Shown here in pieces: positions 44,642 to 53,993 of a stretch of DNA of 64,000 nt. Under the pieces are notes generated by a model that saw nothing but the letters and a program-made list of their open reading frames with translations, had not been told where the DNA came from and did not search any database. This DNA comes from Mesorhizobium metallidurans STM 2683. GTDB lineage: Bacteria; Pseudomonadota; Alphaproteobacteria; Rhizobiales; Rhizobiaceae. A program made the translations under genes and the position numbers. The DNA lies in the NCBI RefSeq assembly GCF_000350085.1, contig NZ_CAUM01000006.1, forward strand, positions 1 to 64,000. The letters run 5' to 3'. Position 1 is the stretch's first letter. The number at the start of each line of letters is the position of its first letter.

Positions 44642-47572
44642 ATGATCCAAGGACCGCCGCGCGGCGCTAATTCCGCACCGTCCCAACGGCCGCTCGCCGA
44701 TACGCGCGCGCCCGACGAGGGCGACGGCGTCGACACCTCGCCCGACGTCTCCGACAGCATCGCCAAGACCACCTGCTACATGTGCGCCTGCCGCTGCGGC
44801 ATCGACGTCCACATCAAGGACGGCAAGGTCCGCTACATCAATGGCAACAAGGACCATCCAATCAATCGCGGCGTGATCTGCGGCAAGGGCAGCTCCGGCA
44901 TCATGCAGCATTACAGCCCGGCGCGGCTGAAGAAGCCTTTGCTGCGCACCGGTCCGCGAGGCTCCGGTGAATTCCGCGAGATCGAGTGGGAGGAAGCCTT
45001 TTCGATCGCAACGGAGCGGCTGTCGGCTATTCGGCGGACCGATCCGAAGAAGCTCGCCTTCTTCACCGGACGCGACCAGTCGCAATCGCTGACCGGCTGG
45101 TGGGCGAGCCAGTTCGGCACGCCGAATTTCGCCGCCCATGGCGGTTTCTGCTCGGTCAACATGGCGGCCGGCGGCCTCTATACGATCGGCGGCTCGTTCT
45201 GGGAATTCGGCGAACCCGACTGGGACAATACCAAATACTTCATGCTGTTCGGCGTCGCTGAGGACCATGATTCCAATCCGATCAAGATCGGCTTGGGCAA
45301 GCTCAAGGCGCGCGGCGCCAAGGTCGTCTCGATCAATCCGTGCCGCACCGGCTACAACGCCATCGCCGACGACTGGATCGGCATCCGGCCAGGCACCGAC
45401 GGCCTGTTCGTCTTCGCCCTCATCCATGAATTGCTGAAGGCCGGCCGCGTCGATCTCGACTATCTGCTGCGCTATACCAACGCGCATGTCCTCGTCATTC
45501 AGGAGCCGGGCGCGGCCGATGACGGGCTGTTCGTGCGCGACGGCGCCGGTAACCCGCTGGCCTGGGACAGGGTGGCCAAGACCCCCGCCGACGCCACGGA
45601 CGCCGATGCGAAACCTGCGCTGACCGGCAACTTCACTGTCGACGGCCGCCGCTGCGTTCCGGTGTTCCAGCTCATCGCCGACCGTTATCTACATGAGAGC
45701 CATGCACCCGACGCCGTCGCGGAACGCTGCGGCATTCCCGCAGACACGATCCGCCGGATCGCCGCCGAACTTGCGCATGTTGCCTTCGAACAGACGATCG
45801 AATTGCCGGTGGCCTGGACCGACTGGGCCGGGCGCCGCCACGAGACGATCAAGGGGCGGCCCGTCGCCATGCACGCAATGCGCGGCATCTCCGCTCATTC
45901 GAACGGCTTCCACACCTGTCGCGCCATCCATCTCTTGCAGGTGCTGCTCGGAACGGTGGACGTGCCGGGCGGCTTCCGTTTCAAGCCGCCCTATCCTCGC
46001 TCGGCGCCGCCGGGGCCGAAGCCCGCGGGCAAGCATGTCAAGCCGATGACGCCGCTGGAAGGCATGCCGCTCGGCTTCGTCTGCGGACCGGACGACCTGC
46101 TGGTCGATGAAGCCGGCACGCCTGTTCGCATCGACAAGGCCTACTCCTGGGATGCGCCGCTCGCAGCACACGGCCTGATGCACACGGTGATCCGCAACGC
46201 CTGGGCGGGTGATCCCTACCCCATCGATACGCTGCTGATGTACATGTCGAACATGGCCTGGAACTCCTCGATGAACACCGTCGAGACCATCGCCATGCTG
46301 ACCGACGCAGACGAGGCCGGCAACTACAAGATCCCCTTCATCATCTATTCCGATGCCTATTACTCCGAGACCGTGCCGTTCGCCGATCTCGTGCTGCCGG
46401 ACACGACCTATCTCGAAAGGCACGACTGCATCAGCCTGCTCGACCGGCCGATCAGCCATGCCGACGGGCCGGGCGACGCCATCCGCCATCCCGTGGTCGA
46501 GCCGGATCGCGACGTCAGGCCGTTCCAGTCGGTGTTGATCGAGCTCGGCGCGCGGCTCGGACTGCCCGGTTTCGTCGACGAGGATGGCGCTGCCAGATAC
46601 CGCGACTATGCCGATTATATCGTCAATCACGAGCGCACGCCCGGCATCGGACCGCTTGCCGGCTGGCGCGGCAAGGACGGCGCTTCGATCGGCAAGGGCG
46701 AGCCCAATCCGAACCAGTTGCAGCGCTACATCGACAATGGCGGCTTCTGGCACCACGACTTTTCCGCCGACCAGCGTTATTACAAGATGGCCAACCGCTC
46801 CTATCTCGACTTCGCCGAGCAGATGGGTTTTATCCCGAAGACTGAGCCGATCGTCTTCCAGCTTTATTCCGAACCGATGCAGCGCTTCCGCCTGGCGGCG
46901 CGTGGCCATGGCAGGGTGCTGCCGCCGGAAGCCGAGTGCGACCGCATCGAGACCTATATGGACCCGCTGCCCTTCTGGTACGCGCCGTTCGAGGAAGCGG
47001 CTGTCGACCTCCAGAAATATCCGCTGCATGCGCTGACGCAACGGCCGATGCACATGTATCATTCCTGGGGCTCGCAGAATGCGTGGCTCAGACAAATCAC
47101 CAGCCAGAACAGGCTGTTCGTGTACCATCGGACCGCATCAAGCCTCGGGCTCGTCGATGACGACTGGGTGTGGGTCGAGAGCATCAACGGCCGGGTGAAG
47201 GGGCAGATCAAGCTGGTCGACGGCGTCAATCCCGACACGGTCTGGACCTGGAACGCCATCGGCAAGCGGCGCGGCAGTTGGGGTCTGAAGGACGACGCCG
47301 CCGAAAGCAATCGCGGCTTCCTGCTCAATCATATCATCGGCGACCAGACCTCGGCCGATGCGAATGGCAAGCGCTATTCGAACTCCGACCCCGTCACGGG
47401 ACAGGCGGCATGGTTCGACCTCAGGGTGCGCATCGTCAAATGCGCGGCTGAGGAAGCCGGCTTCACCGAGCCGCAATTCGAGCGCTTCCGGCAGCCGCCG
47501 CATTTCGAACCCTCGCCCGACATACTCCGTTTCGGCGCCGAGTTCCGTATGAAAAGAGAAGCCGCCGAATGA
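44642..47572 (+). CDS. soeA: Sulfite dehydrogenase (quinone) catalytic subunit SoeA
   Basis: A 976-residue molybdopterin oxidoreductase with an N-terminal [4Fe-4S] site (CYMCACRCG gives C45, C48, C52; fourth Cys in VICGKG near 80). No twin-arginine signal is present, so it is cytoplasmic, which separates SoeA from periplasmic DMSO, tetrathionate or thiosulfate reductases. Molybdopterin domains and the C-terminal dinucleotide-binding domain (YHSWGSQNAWLRQI) are intact. SoeABC oxidises sulfite to sulfate, passing electrons to quinone. Upstream frame (TTG 44525) lacks a ribosome site. The stop overlaps soeB by 4 nt. Other CISM-family roles are possible. Confidence 0.83.
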   Translation: MIQGPPRGANSAPSQRPLADTRAPDEGDGVDTSPDVSDSIAKTTCYMCACRCGIDVHIKDGKVRYINGNKDHPINRGVICGKGSSGIMQHYSPARLKKPLLRTGPRGSGEFREIEWEEAFSIATERLSAIRRTDPKKLAFFTGRDQSQSLTGWWASQFGTPNFAAHGGFCSVNMAAGGLYTIGGSFWEFGEPDWDNTKYFMLFGVAEDHDSNPIKIGLGKLKARGAKVVSINPCRTGYNAIADDWIGIRPGTDGLFVFALIHELLKAGRVDLDYLLRYTNAHVLVIQEPGAADDGLFVRDGAGNPLAWDRVAKTPADATDADAKPALTGNFTVDGRRCVPVFQLIADRYLHESHAPDAVAERCGIPADTIRRIAAELAHVAFEQTIELPVAWTDWAGRRHETIKGRPVAMHAMRGISAHSNGFHTCRAIHLLQVLLGTVDVPGGFRFKPPYPRSAPPGPKPAGKHVKPMTPLEGMPLGFVCGPDDLLVDEAGTPVRIDKAYSWDAPLAAHGLMHTVIRNAWAGDPYPIDTLLMYMSNMAWNSSMNTVETIAMLTDADEAGNYKIPFIIYSDAYYSETVPFADLVLPDTTYLERHDCISLLDRPISHADGPGDAIRHPVVEPDRDVRPFQSVLIELGARLGLPGFVDEDGAARYRDYADYIVNHERTPGIGPLAGWRGKDGASIGKGEPNPNQLQRYIDNGGFWHHDFSADQRYYKMANRSYLDFAEQMGFIPKTEPIVFQLYSEPMQRFRLAARGHGRVLPPEAECDRIETYMDPLPFWYAPFEEAAVDLQKYPLHALTQRPMHMYHSWGSQNAWLRQITSQNRLFVYHRTASSLGLVDDDWVWVESINGRVKGQIKLVDGVNPDTVWTWNAIGKRRGSWGLKDDAAESNRGFLLNHIIGDQTSADANGKRYSNSDPVTGQAAWFDLRVRIVKCAAEEAGFTEPQFERFRQPPHFEPSPDILRFGAEFRMKREAAE

Positions 47573-48303
47573 CCTGCCTTCCCACCCATACCGACAAGAG
47601 GCTCGGCCTGGTCATCGACCTCGACACCTGCGTCGGCTGCCAGGCCTGCGTGACGGCTTGCAAGGAGTGGAACACCGGCGGCCACATGGCCCCGCTGACC
47701 GACATCGACCCTTATGGCGGCAATGTCGACGGCGTCTGGTTCAACCGTGTCCACAGCTACGAGCACACGACCGAGATGGGCGGACGCACGGTGAACTTCC
47801 CGCGCTCCTGCCTGCATTGCGAGACGCCGGCCTGTGTCACCGTCTGCCCGACGGGAGCCTCCTACAAGCGTGCCTCGGACGGCATCGTGCTGATCGACGA
47901 GGACAAATGCATCGGTTGCAAATTGTGCAGCTGGGCCTGCCCCTACGGCGCGCGCGAATTCGACACCGATGTCGGCGTGATGAAGAAATGCACGCTCTGC
48001 GTCGACCGCATCTACAACGACAATCTGGCCGAGGAAGACCGCGTGCCGGCCTGCGTCGCCGCCTGCCCGACCAGCGCCCGGCATTTTGGCGACCTTGGCG
48101 ATCCCTTGTCGGCGGTGTCGCAACTGGTTGCTGAGCGCGGCGGCGTCGACCTGATGCCGGAGATGGGCTATCACCCGACCAACAAGTATCTGCCGCCACG
48201 CGCGCACACCACGCACGCCGCATCGGTGACGGCATCGGCGCTGGAGCCGGTGCGGGCCGAAGGCGGTTTCCTCGGCTGGGTCGACCGCATGCTTTCGAAC
48301 TGA
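47569..48303 (+). CDS. soeB: Sulfite dehydrogenase iron-sulfur subunit SoeB
   Basis: A 244-residue DmsB/NrfC-type electron-transfer subunit. Four cysteine clusters are present: CVGCQACVTACKEW, CLHCETPACVTVCP, CIGCKLCSWACPYG, and CTLC with CVAACP later. Each can hold a [4Fe-4S] centre. It starts inside the soeA stop (ATGA). It would carry electrons from the molybdenum subunit to the membrane subunit. Confidence 0.88.
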   Translation: MTCLPTHTDKRLGLVIDLDTCVGCQACVTACKEWNTGGHMAPLTDIDPYGGNVDGVWFNRVHSYEHTTEMGGRTVNFPRSCLHCETPACVTVCPTGASYKRASDGIVLIDEDKCIGCKLCSWACPYGAREFDTDVGVMKKCTLCVDRIYNDNLAEEDRVPACVAACPTSARHFGDLGDPLSAVSQLVAERGGVDLMPEMGYHPTNKYLPPRAHTTHAASVTASALEPVRAEGGFLGWVDRMLSN

Positions 48304-48308
48304 CATCC

Positions 48309-49244
48309 ATGCATCCAGCCTTCTCGGTCGTCTTCTTCACCACCGCCACGGGCGCCGGTTACGGCCTGCTGGCGCTGCTCGGCGTGCTTGCCGGCATCGG
48401 TGCGATCCCGGCCGATTTCTGGCTCGGGCTCATCAGCATGGGGCTGGCGCTCGGCCTGATCGCCGCCGGCCTGTTGTCCTCGACCGGTCACCTCGGCCGG
48501 CCGGAGCGGGCATGGCGCGCCTTCTCGCAATGGCGCAGCTCCTGGTTGTCGCGCGAAGGCGTTGCGTCGGTCGCCACCTTTGTCCCGGCCGGGCTGTTCG
48601 GCATGGGCTGGGTTCTGCTCGGCCGCACGGATGGCTGGGTGGCTGTCACCGGATTGCTGGCGGCCGTCGGCGCGGTCGTCACAGTCAGCACCACCGGCAT
48701 GATCTATGCGTCGCTGAAGCCGATCGCCCAATGGCACAGCCGTTTCACCTTGCCAGCCTATCTCATCTTCTCGGCGATGACCGGCAGCGTGCTTTTGAAC
48801 GCGCTGCTGCAGGGCTTTGCCGTCGGCTCAAAGGCTATGGTGGCGTTCTCGCTGCTCCTCACCCTGGTCGGCTGGGGCTGGAAGCTGGCGACCTGGCGCT
48901 ACAATGGCCGGCTGGAAATCCCGACCACCGCCAACACCGCGACGGGCTTGGCCGGTGGCACGGTGCGGTCGCTGGAATGGCCGCACACCGAGGAAAACTA
49001 TCTGCTCAAGGAAATGGGCTTTCGCATCGCGCGCAAGCACGCCGCGAAGCTGCGACAGATCATACAATTGCTGGCTTTCGCCTTGCCTGTCCTGCTTCTG
49101 GTTACCGCGTTCGTCTTGCCATGGCCGTTTGCGCCGGTGTTGTCGGCGCTCGCGGCTGTGGTCCAGTTCGTCGGCATGCTGGTCGAGCGCTGGCTGTTCT
49201 TCGCCGAGGCGAAGCATACCGTGACACTCTACTACGGTCGGTAG
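48309..49244 (+). CDS. soeC: Sulfite dehydrogenase membrane anchor SoeC
   Basis: A 311-residue DmsC-family integral membrane protein with about eight hydrophobic segments (e.g. GYGLLALLGVLAGIGAIPADF, and LLAFALPVLLLVTAF near the C terminus). It anchors SoeAB on the cytoplasmic face and donates electrons to the quinone pool. It lies 5 bp after soeB in the same operon. The convergent pdeM stop is 7 bp away. Confidence 0.86.
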   Translation: MHPAFSVVFFTTATGAGYGLLALLGVLAGIGAIPADFWLGLISMGLALGLIAAGLLSSTGHLGRPERAWRAFSQWRSSWLSREGVASVATFVPAGLFGMGWVLLGRTDGWVAVTGLLAAVGAVVTVSTTGMIYASLKPIAQWHSRFTLPAYLIFSAMTGSVLLNALLQGFAVGSKAMVAFSLLLTLVGWGWKLATWRYNGRLEIPTTANTATGLAGGTVRSLEWPHTEENYLLKEMGFRIARKHAAKLRQIIQLLAFALPVLLLVTAFVLPWPFAPVLSALAAVVQFVGMLVERWLFFAEAKHTVTLYYGR

Positions 49245-49251
49245 GTCGGTA

Positions 49252-49968
49252 TCAGCCCGGCCGCAGCATCGAGCGGGAGATCGCAAAAATGCGCTCGGCG
49301 CCCAGCATATAAGCCATCAGTGTTTCCAGCCGAAACAGCCCGGCATAGGCGCGATCGAGCACGTTGAGCGAGCCGGTATAGGCGCCGAAGGCCGGCATGA
49401 TCATGCGGCCGCCATCGCCGGCAAAGCAGCGCCGCCGCACCGAACGGCCACGCTGTACGATTCTCGCGCAAGGATGAAGATGGCCTGATATTTCGCCCTC
49501 GACACGCACCTTGGAGGGTTCGTGCCGGAACAGCAGCGAACCTATGGCGAGTTCGCGCACCGTGTCACCGGGCAGATCGGCGGGCGCCTCCGGATCGTGG
49601 TTGCCGGCGACCCAGAACCAGTCGCGGCCCGCCATCAGCGCTTCCAGGCGTTCGCGGAAGCTTTGATGCATGCGCTCGGCGCCGCCGCCATCGTGGAAAG
49701 AGTCGCCCAGGCTGATGACGATCGCGGGCTGGTAATCGGCGATCACCGCCTGCAATCTGAGCAAGGTGGCGCCGGTGTCGTAAGGCGGAATCAGCGCCCC
49801 ACGCCGGGCGAAAGAAGATCCTTTTTCGAGATGCAGATCGGAGACCGCGAGCAGCCGCAGATCGGGGAAATAGAGCACGCCGCGCGGGTCACAGACCGCG
49901 CGCTCGCCGGCGATGCCGACCATGTCGGCCTCGGCGATCAGCGATGCGCGCGCCAGCGAAAAGTTCAT
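49252..49968 (-). CDS. pdeM: Ligase-associated phosphoesterase PdeM
   Basis: A 238-residue calcineurin-type metallophosphoesterase. Metal-binding motifs are in order: AVSDLHLEKG, LGDSFHDGG, VAGNHDPE and EISGHLHP. PdeM is one of four genes that usually travel with an ATP-dependent ligase, an Lhr-type helicase and a beta-lactamase-fold exonuclease in a DNA damage response set. Only the helicase is present here. ATG 49968 is used because the longer frame to a TTG at 50001 enters a palindromic repeat. Confidence 0.88.
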   Translation of the reverse strand: MNFSLARASLIAEADMVGIAGERAVCDPRGVLYFPDLRLLAVSDLHLEKGSSFARRGALIPPYDTGATLLRLQAVIADYQPAIVISLGDSFHDGGGAERMHQSFRERLEALMAGRDWFWVAGNHDPEAPADLPGDTVRELAIGSLLFRHEPSKVRVEGEISGHLHPCARIVQRGRSVRRRCFAGDGGRMIMPAFGAYTGSLNVLDRAYAGLFRLETLMAYMLGAERIFAISRSMLRPG

Positions 49969-49997
49969 CCCCTCGTCACCCTTGTCTTGTGTTTTTT

Positions 49998-50065
49998 GCA
50001 ATTCCCCAGGGAAAGCGCTACGCGTTTTTCCCGGGAAAACCGCTACACACTTTTCCTGGAATTGC
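49998..50065. repeat. RIME-like palindromic repeat, family B copy 3
   Basis: GCAATTCC (49998-50005) and GGAATTGC (50058-50065) enclose two related cores, AGGGAAAGCGCTACGCGTTT and GGGAAAACCGCTACACACTT. It fills the gap between the helicase stop (50068) and pdeM. Confidence 0.65.
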
Positions 50066-50067
50066 TT

Positions 50068-52602
50068 CTATCCTCGGCCCATGGCCTCCTCGACCAGATC
50101 GGCCGCTTCCATCAGCAAGGTCTCGTTGGCGCGGCCATTGACCGGTTCCTTGCCTATCTCCAGCATCACCGGTATCGCCAGCGGCGAAATCTGCTCCAGA
50201 TGCTTATGCACGATTCGACCGCGTACGCGCGAGAGCATCTCGGCAAGTCTGCTGACATCGAGCAATCCTGCCGAAGCATCGGTGCGCGTCGCCTGCAGCA
50301 GGATATGGTCCGGCTCGTGGCTGCGCAGCACGTCGTAGATCAGATCGGCCGACACGGTCACCTGACGGCCGCTCTTCTCCTGTCCGGGAAAGCGCTTCTC
50401 GATCAGCCCGGCGATGACCGCGCAGGTGCGGAAGGTGCGCTTCAGCATCCAGCTGTCGTTCAGCCAGGCTTCGAGATCGTCGCCCAGCATGTCCTCATCG
50501 AACAGCGCGCCGAGCGAGGGCTTTTTCGCCTTGAACAGCGCCGCCATATCGTCCAGCGCCCAGACCGCCAGCGAATAATCGGTGGCGACAAAGCCGAGCG
50601 GGCGGGCGCCGGCGCGCTCCAGCCGCCTCGTCAAAAGCATGCCGAGCGTCTGATGTGCCAGCCTGCCTTCGAATGGATAGGCGACCATGTAATGCCGGTT
50701 GCCGCGTGGAAAGGTCTCGACCAAGAGGTCGCCGCGCTTCGGCAGCACCGACTTTTCCTTCTGCAGCCTGAGCCAGTCGGCCACCTGTTCGGGCAGCGCC
50801 TGCCAGCGGCCGGAATCGGCCAGCATGCCGCGCACCTGGTCGGCCAGATAGGTCGACAGCGGGAATTTTCCGCCGGCATAGGACGGCACGATGATGTTGG
50901 CGCCGGCGCCGTTGGAGACGACGCATTCGTTCTCGCGGATGCCCTCGAAGCGAAGAACTTTGCCGGCAAACAGGAAATTGTCGCCGGGGCGCAAGGTTTC
51001 GGCGAAATACTCCTCGATCTTGCCGAGCACCGGGCCGCCGCGCCCGGCCATGCCCCGCCCCTGCCTGACATAGCGCACGTTGAGCTCCGGCATTTCGACG
51101 ATGGTGCCGACATTCAAGCGATATTGCTGCGCGATGCGCGGATGAGAGACACGCCACAGCCCGTCGACCGTCTTGCGAATGCGGGCGTAGCGCTCGTAGT
51201 TTTTCAGTGCATAACCGCCGGTGGCGACGAAATCGACGACGCGGTCGAAGGTCTCGCGTTCCAAGGCCGCATAGGGCGCGGCGCCGCGCACCTCTTCAAA
51301 CAGCAGATCGGCATTGAAAGGCGCGCCGCAGGCGACGCCCAGCACATGCTGCGACAGCACGTCGAGCGCGCCCTTGATCAATGGCGGCGTGTCCTGCGCG
51401 CCGAGATAGTTGGCGTCGAGAGCCGCCCGGCATTCCAGCACCTCGAAACGGTTGGCCGGAATCAGGATCGCCTTGGACGGCTCATCCATGCGGTGGTTGG
51501 CGCGGCCGATGCGCTGCGCCAGCCGGCTCGCCCCCTTCGGCGCGCCGACATGCACGACCAGATCGACATCGCCCCAGTCGATGCCGAGATCAAGCGTCGA
51601 GGTGGCGACGATGGCGCGCAGCGCGTTCTCGCCCATCGCCTTCTCGACCCGCCGGCGCTGGCCGACATCGAGCGAGCCGTGATGCAATGCGATCGGCAGC
51701 GCGTCCTCATTGGCCCGCCACAGCTCCTGGAACAGCAATTCGGCCTGGCTGCGGGTGTTGACGAACAGAAGCGTGGTGCGGTGCTTTTTGATCGCCTCGT
51801 AGATTTCGGGAATGGCGTAACGCGCCGAATGGCCGGACCACGGCACGCGCTCCTGCGAGTCGAGGATGGAGATGTCGGGTTTCGCCCCGCCGGCGACGGT
51901 GATCAGCCCGGCCATCGCGGGGCTTTTCAAGGTCTTGGGTGGGTTCTGGCCGACCAGCCAGTTGCGCAATTCGTCTGGCTCGGCGACAGTGGCCGAAAGC
52001 CCGATCGTCTGCAGGCCAGGCACATAGTTGCGCAGCCGCGCCAGGCCGAGCGCCAGAAGATGCCCGCGCTTCGAGGTCACCAGCGAATGCAACTCGTCGA
52101 ATATGACGTAGCACAGATCCTCGAAGAAGCGCCGGGCATCGGGCGCCGCGATCAGCAGCGCCAGTTGCTCAGGCGTGGTGAGCAGGATGTCGGGCGGCAC
52201 CAGCTTCTGCCGCTGGCGCTTGTGGGCGGGGGTGTCGCCGGTGCGCGTCTCGATCGTGACGGGCAGGCCGATCTCTTCCACAGGCTTGCCGAGATTGCGC
52301 TCGATGTCGACGGCCAGCGCCTTCAGCGGCGAGATGTAGAGCGTGTGGATGCCACGATGCGCCTGTCCCGGTTTCCTCCTTGGCCGATTGGCCAGCTCGG
52401 TCAGCGACGGCATGAACCCGGCCAGCGTCTTGCCGGCGCCGGTCGGCGCGATCAGCAGCACCGACTGCCCTGCTTGCGCCCTTGCCAGCAACTCGATCTG
52501 ATGAGCGCGCGGCGACCAGCCCTTTTCCGCGAACCATTTGACGAATAGCTCGGGCAGGAGAACGGCGGCATTCCGGTCGGCGAGGCGTGGCTGCTCTGTC
52601 AC
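50068..52602 (-). CDS. Ligase-associated DEXH-box helicase (Lhr-like)
   Basis: An 844-residue superfamily 2 helicase of the Lhr-core type. RecA domain 1 has Walker A APTGAGKTLAGF near residue 55, DELH motif FDELHSL and SATVAEPDE. RecA domain 2 includes VATSTLDLGIDWGDVDLVVH and the arginine finger region RLAQRIGRANHR. The C-terminal winged-helix/Lhr core follows. The label ligase-associated comes from the usual neighbours; here pdeM is one of them, but the ligase and exonuclease are not in view. A role in DNA repair is family inference. Confidence 0.9.
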   Translation of the reverse strand: MTEQPRLADRNAAVLLPELFVKWFAEKGWSPRAHQIELLARAQAGQSVLLIAPTGAGKTLAGFMPSLTELANRPRRKPGQAHRGIHTLYISPLKALAVDIERNLGKPVEEIGLPVTIETRTGDTPAHKRQRQKLVPPDILLTTPEQLALLIAAPDARRFFEDLCYVIFDELHSLVTSKRGHLLALGLARLRNYVPGLQTIGLSATVAEPDELRNWLVGQNPPKTLKSPAMAGLITVAGGAKPDISILDSQERVPWSGHSARYAIPEIYEAIKKHRTTLLFVNTRSQAELLFQELWRANEDALPIALHHGSLDVGQRRRVEKAMGENALRAIVATSTLDLGIDWGDVDLVVHVGAPKGASRLAQRIGRANHRMDEPSKAILIPANRFEVLECRAALDANYLGAQDTPPLIKGALDVLSQHVLGVACGAPFNADLLFEEVRGAAPYAALERETFDRVVDFVATGGYALKNYERYARIRKTVDGLWRVSHPRIAQQYRLNVGTIVEMPELNVRYVRQGRGMAGRGGPVLGKIEEYFAETLRPGDNFLFAGKVLRFEGIRENECVVSNGAGANIIVPSYAGGKFPLSTYLADQVRGMLADSGRWQALPEQVADWLRLQKEKSVLPKRGDLLVETFPRGNRHYMVAYPFEGRLAHQTLGMLLTRRLERAGARPLGFVATDYSLAVWALDDMAALFKAKKPSLGALFDEDMLGDDLEAWLNDSWMLKRTFRTCAVIAGLIEKRFPGQEKSGRQVTVSADLIYDVLRSHEPDHILLQATRTDASAGLLDVSRLAEMLSRVRGRIVHKHLEQISPLAIPVMLEIGKEPVNGRANETLLMEAADLVEEAMGRG

Positions 52603-52671
52603 GCGCTAGAGGTAGCGCGACGGCGGGCAATCGCCAAGCAGATTCGGAACAAATGGGGATCGAGATTCGCT

Positions 52672-53532
52672 CTAAGGACGCCGAAACCCCGTTGGCTCGC
52701 CATAGAGATAGCCGATGCGGGCAACGGCATCCTTGAACCTTTCGCGTGAGACCAGCATGGTGTGGCCGTTGGCGTGGATCATGGTCTTGGCATCGGTCAT
52801 GACGGCGACATGGCCTTTCCAGAACACCAGGTCGCCGCGCCTGAGCCCGGCAAAATCCGTGCCGGGGTCGAGCGGCTCGCCGATGGTCGCCGCCTGCATG
52901 TCGGAATCGCGCAGCACCTGCCTGCCGGCCATGCGAAGCGCCAATTGCACGAGGCCGGAACAGTCGATGCCGAAGCTGGAGGCGCCACCCCACAGATAAG
53001 GTGTGCCGAGAAACGTCTCCGCGACGGCGACATAGTCGGCGGCCACCTCGCTAACTGGCTGCAAATGGCCCGATATGATCGCCTCGCCGGATGGCAGCAG
53101 CGCATAGTGCGTGCCGCGCGTTTCGGCAGCACCGGTCACCGTTACCGCCGATCCCATCGAGAATTGTCCGGTGATGGGAAACCGCAAATCCGGGCCGGGA
53201 TAGAGGAAGGTGCGCGGCACCGAAACGACGTGAGTCGGCGTGTGATCCCGCGCTCCCAGCACAGTGTCGGCGACATAGCCGACATAACCGTCGCGTTCGG
53301 CCTGGATCCAGGCCCAGCCTTCAGCGTTTTCGAAGACGAGGACATCGTCACCGAACAGGGCTTGGGTATTGACGCCGGCGTCGGGGCGCGGCGCCTTGCG
53401 TATGTCGGCCACGGACGCGGTGATCCGCGCCGGCCGGCCGGCGATAAAGCGCTCGGCGGCGACCTCGCCCTTCAGCCTGGCGTCGGCGAGATCGGATCGG
53501 AAGGCGTGGAGGCGGGCGTCGCGGGCGGTCAA
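52672..53532 (-). CDS. NlpC/P60-family cell-wall peptidase
   Basis: A 286-residue hydrolase. SH3-like domains (about 50-160) precede an NlpC/P60 domain with catalytic Cys in FGIDCSGLVQLAL near 190, His in WKGHVAVMTD near 241, and the third polar residue at the following HANGHTM. Such enzymes cut peptides of peptidoglycan. No obvious signal peptide is visible, so it may act on recycled muropeptides in the cytoplasm or be exported by another route. The M17 peptidase upstream makes a peptide-degradation theme likely. Confidence 0.87.
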   Translation of the reverse strand: MTARDARLHAFRSDLADARLKGEVAAERFIAGRPARITASVADIRKAPRPDAGVNTQALFGDDVLVFENAEGWAWIQAERDGYVGYVADTVLGARDHTPTHVVSVPRTFLYPGPDLRFPITGQFSMGSAVTVTGAAETRGTHYALLPSGEAIISGHLQPVSEVAADYVAVAETFLGTPYLWGGASSFGIDCSGLVQLALRMAGRQVLRDSDMQAATIGEPLDPGTDFAGLRRGDLVFWKGHVAVMTDAKTMIHANGHTMLVSRERFKDAVARIGYLYGEPTGFRRP

Positions 53533-53585
53533 ATCGGCAACTCTGTTCTATCTTGTCTGTTTTATTTGGCGTTTGATCTTTTGCC

Positions 53586-53936
53586 CTAGATGGGCAGTTC
53601 CTGGGCTCTGGCGATGATACCATCACCAAAGCGCTCGACAAAGAGCGCGCCTTCGACCGTGCGCTTGACCAGCACGTTGCGCTTGTCGAGTTCGTCGCGG
53701 TGGCGCGAGACCAGCTTCAGCCCGCCCATCGTGTCGAGCGCCCGGGTGATGACCGGCTTGGTGACGTTGAGCCGCGCGGCCAGCCCGCGCACCGTATGCG
53801 GCGGTGGATCGAGATAGATGGTGAACAGGATCGCCGTCTGGCGCATGGTAAGATCAGGCGCGCCCTCGCGCACCTGCGACAGCATCACCTGCTGCCACAG
53901 TCGCATGGCCTGGCTCGGACGCATCGCGATCGACAT
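53586..53936 (-). CDS. MarR-family winged-helix regulator
   Basis: A 116-residue winged-helix protein of the MarR superfamily, shorter than the usual 140. The recognition helix lies in HTVRGLAARLNVTKPVITRALDT and the wing in RNVLVKRTVEGALFVE. It lies between the aminopeptidase and NlpC/P60 genes with gaps of 53-57 bp, in the same operon. Its target is unknown; local control of the peptidase genes is the simplest guess. Confidence 0.8.
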   Translation of the reverse strand: MSIAMRPSQAMRLWQQVMLSQVREGAPDLTMRQTAILFTIYLDPPPHTVRGLAARLNVTKPVITRALDTMGGLKLVSRHRDELDKRNVLVKRTVEGALFVERFGDGIIARAQELPI

Positions 53937-53993
53937 CCGGCCAGCATGGCGGCAAATTGTTTCGGTTCCGTTTCAGTCGCGAATCTTCGTTGG

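Noticed and set aside
49522..52548. Plus-strand open frame of about 1000 codons opposite the helicase
   Set aside because: It is antisense to an intact Lhr-type helicase with all motifs. Its translation is rich in Arg, Gln, Asp and His, as expected of a shadow frame in GC-rich DNA, and matches no family.
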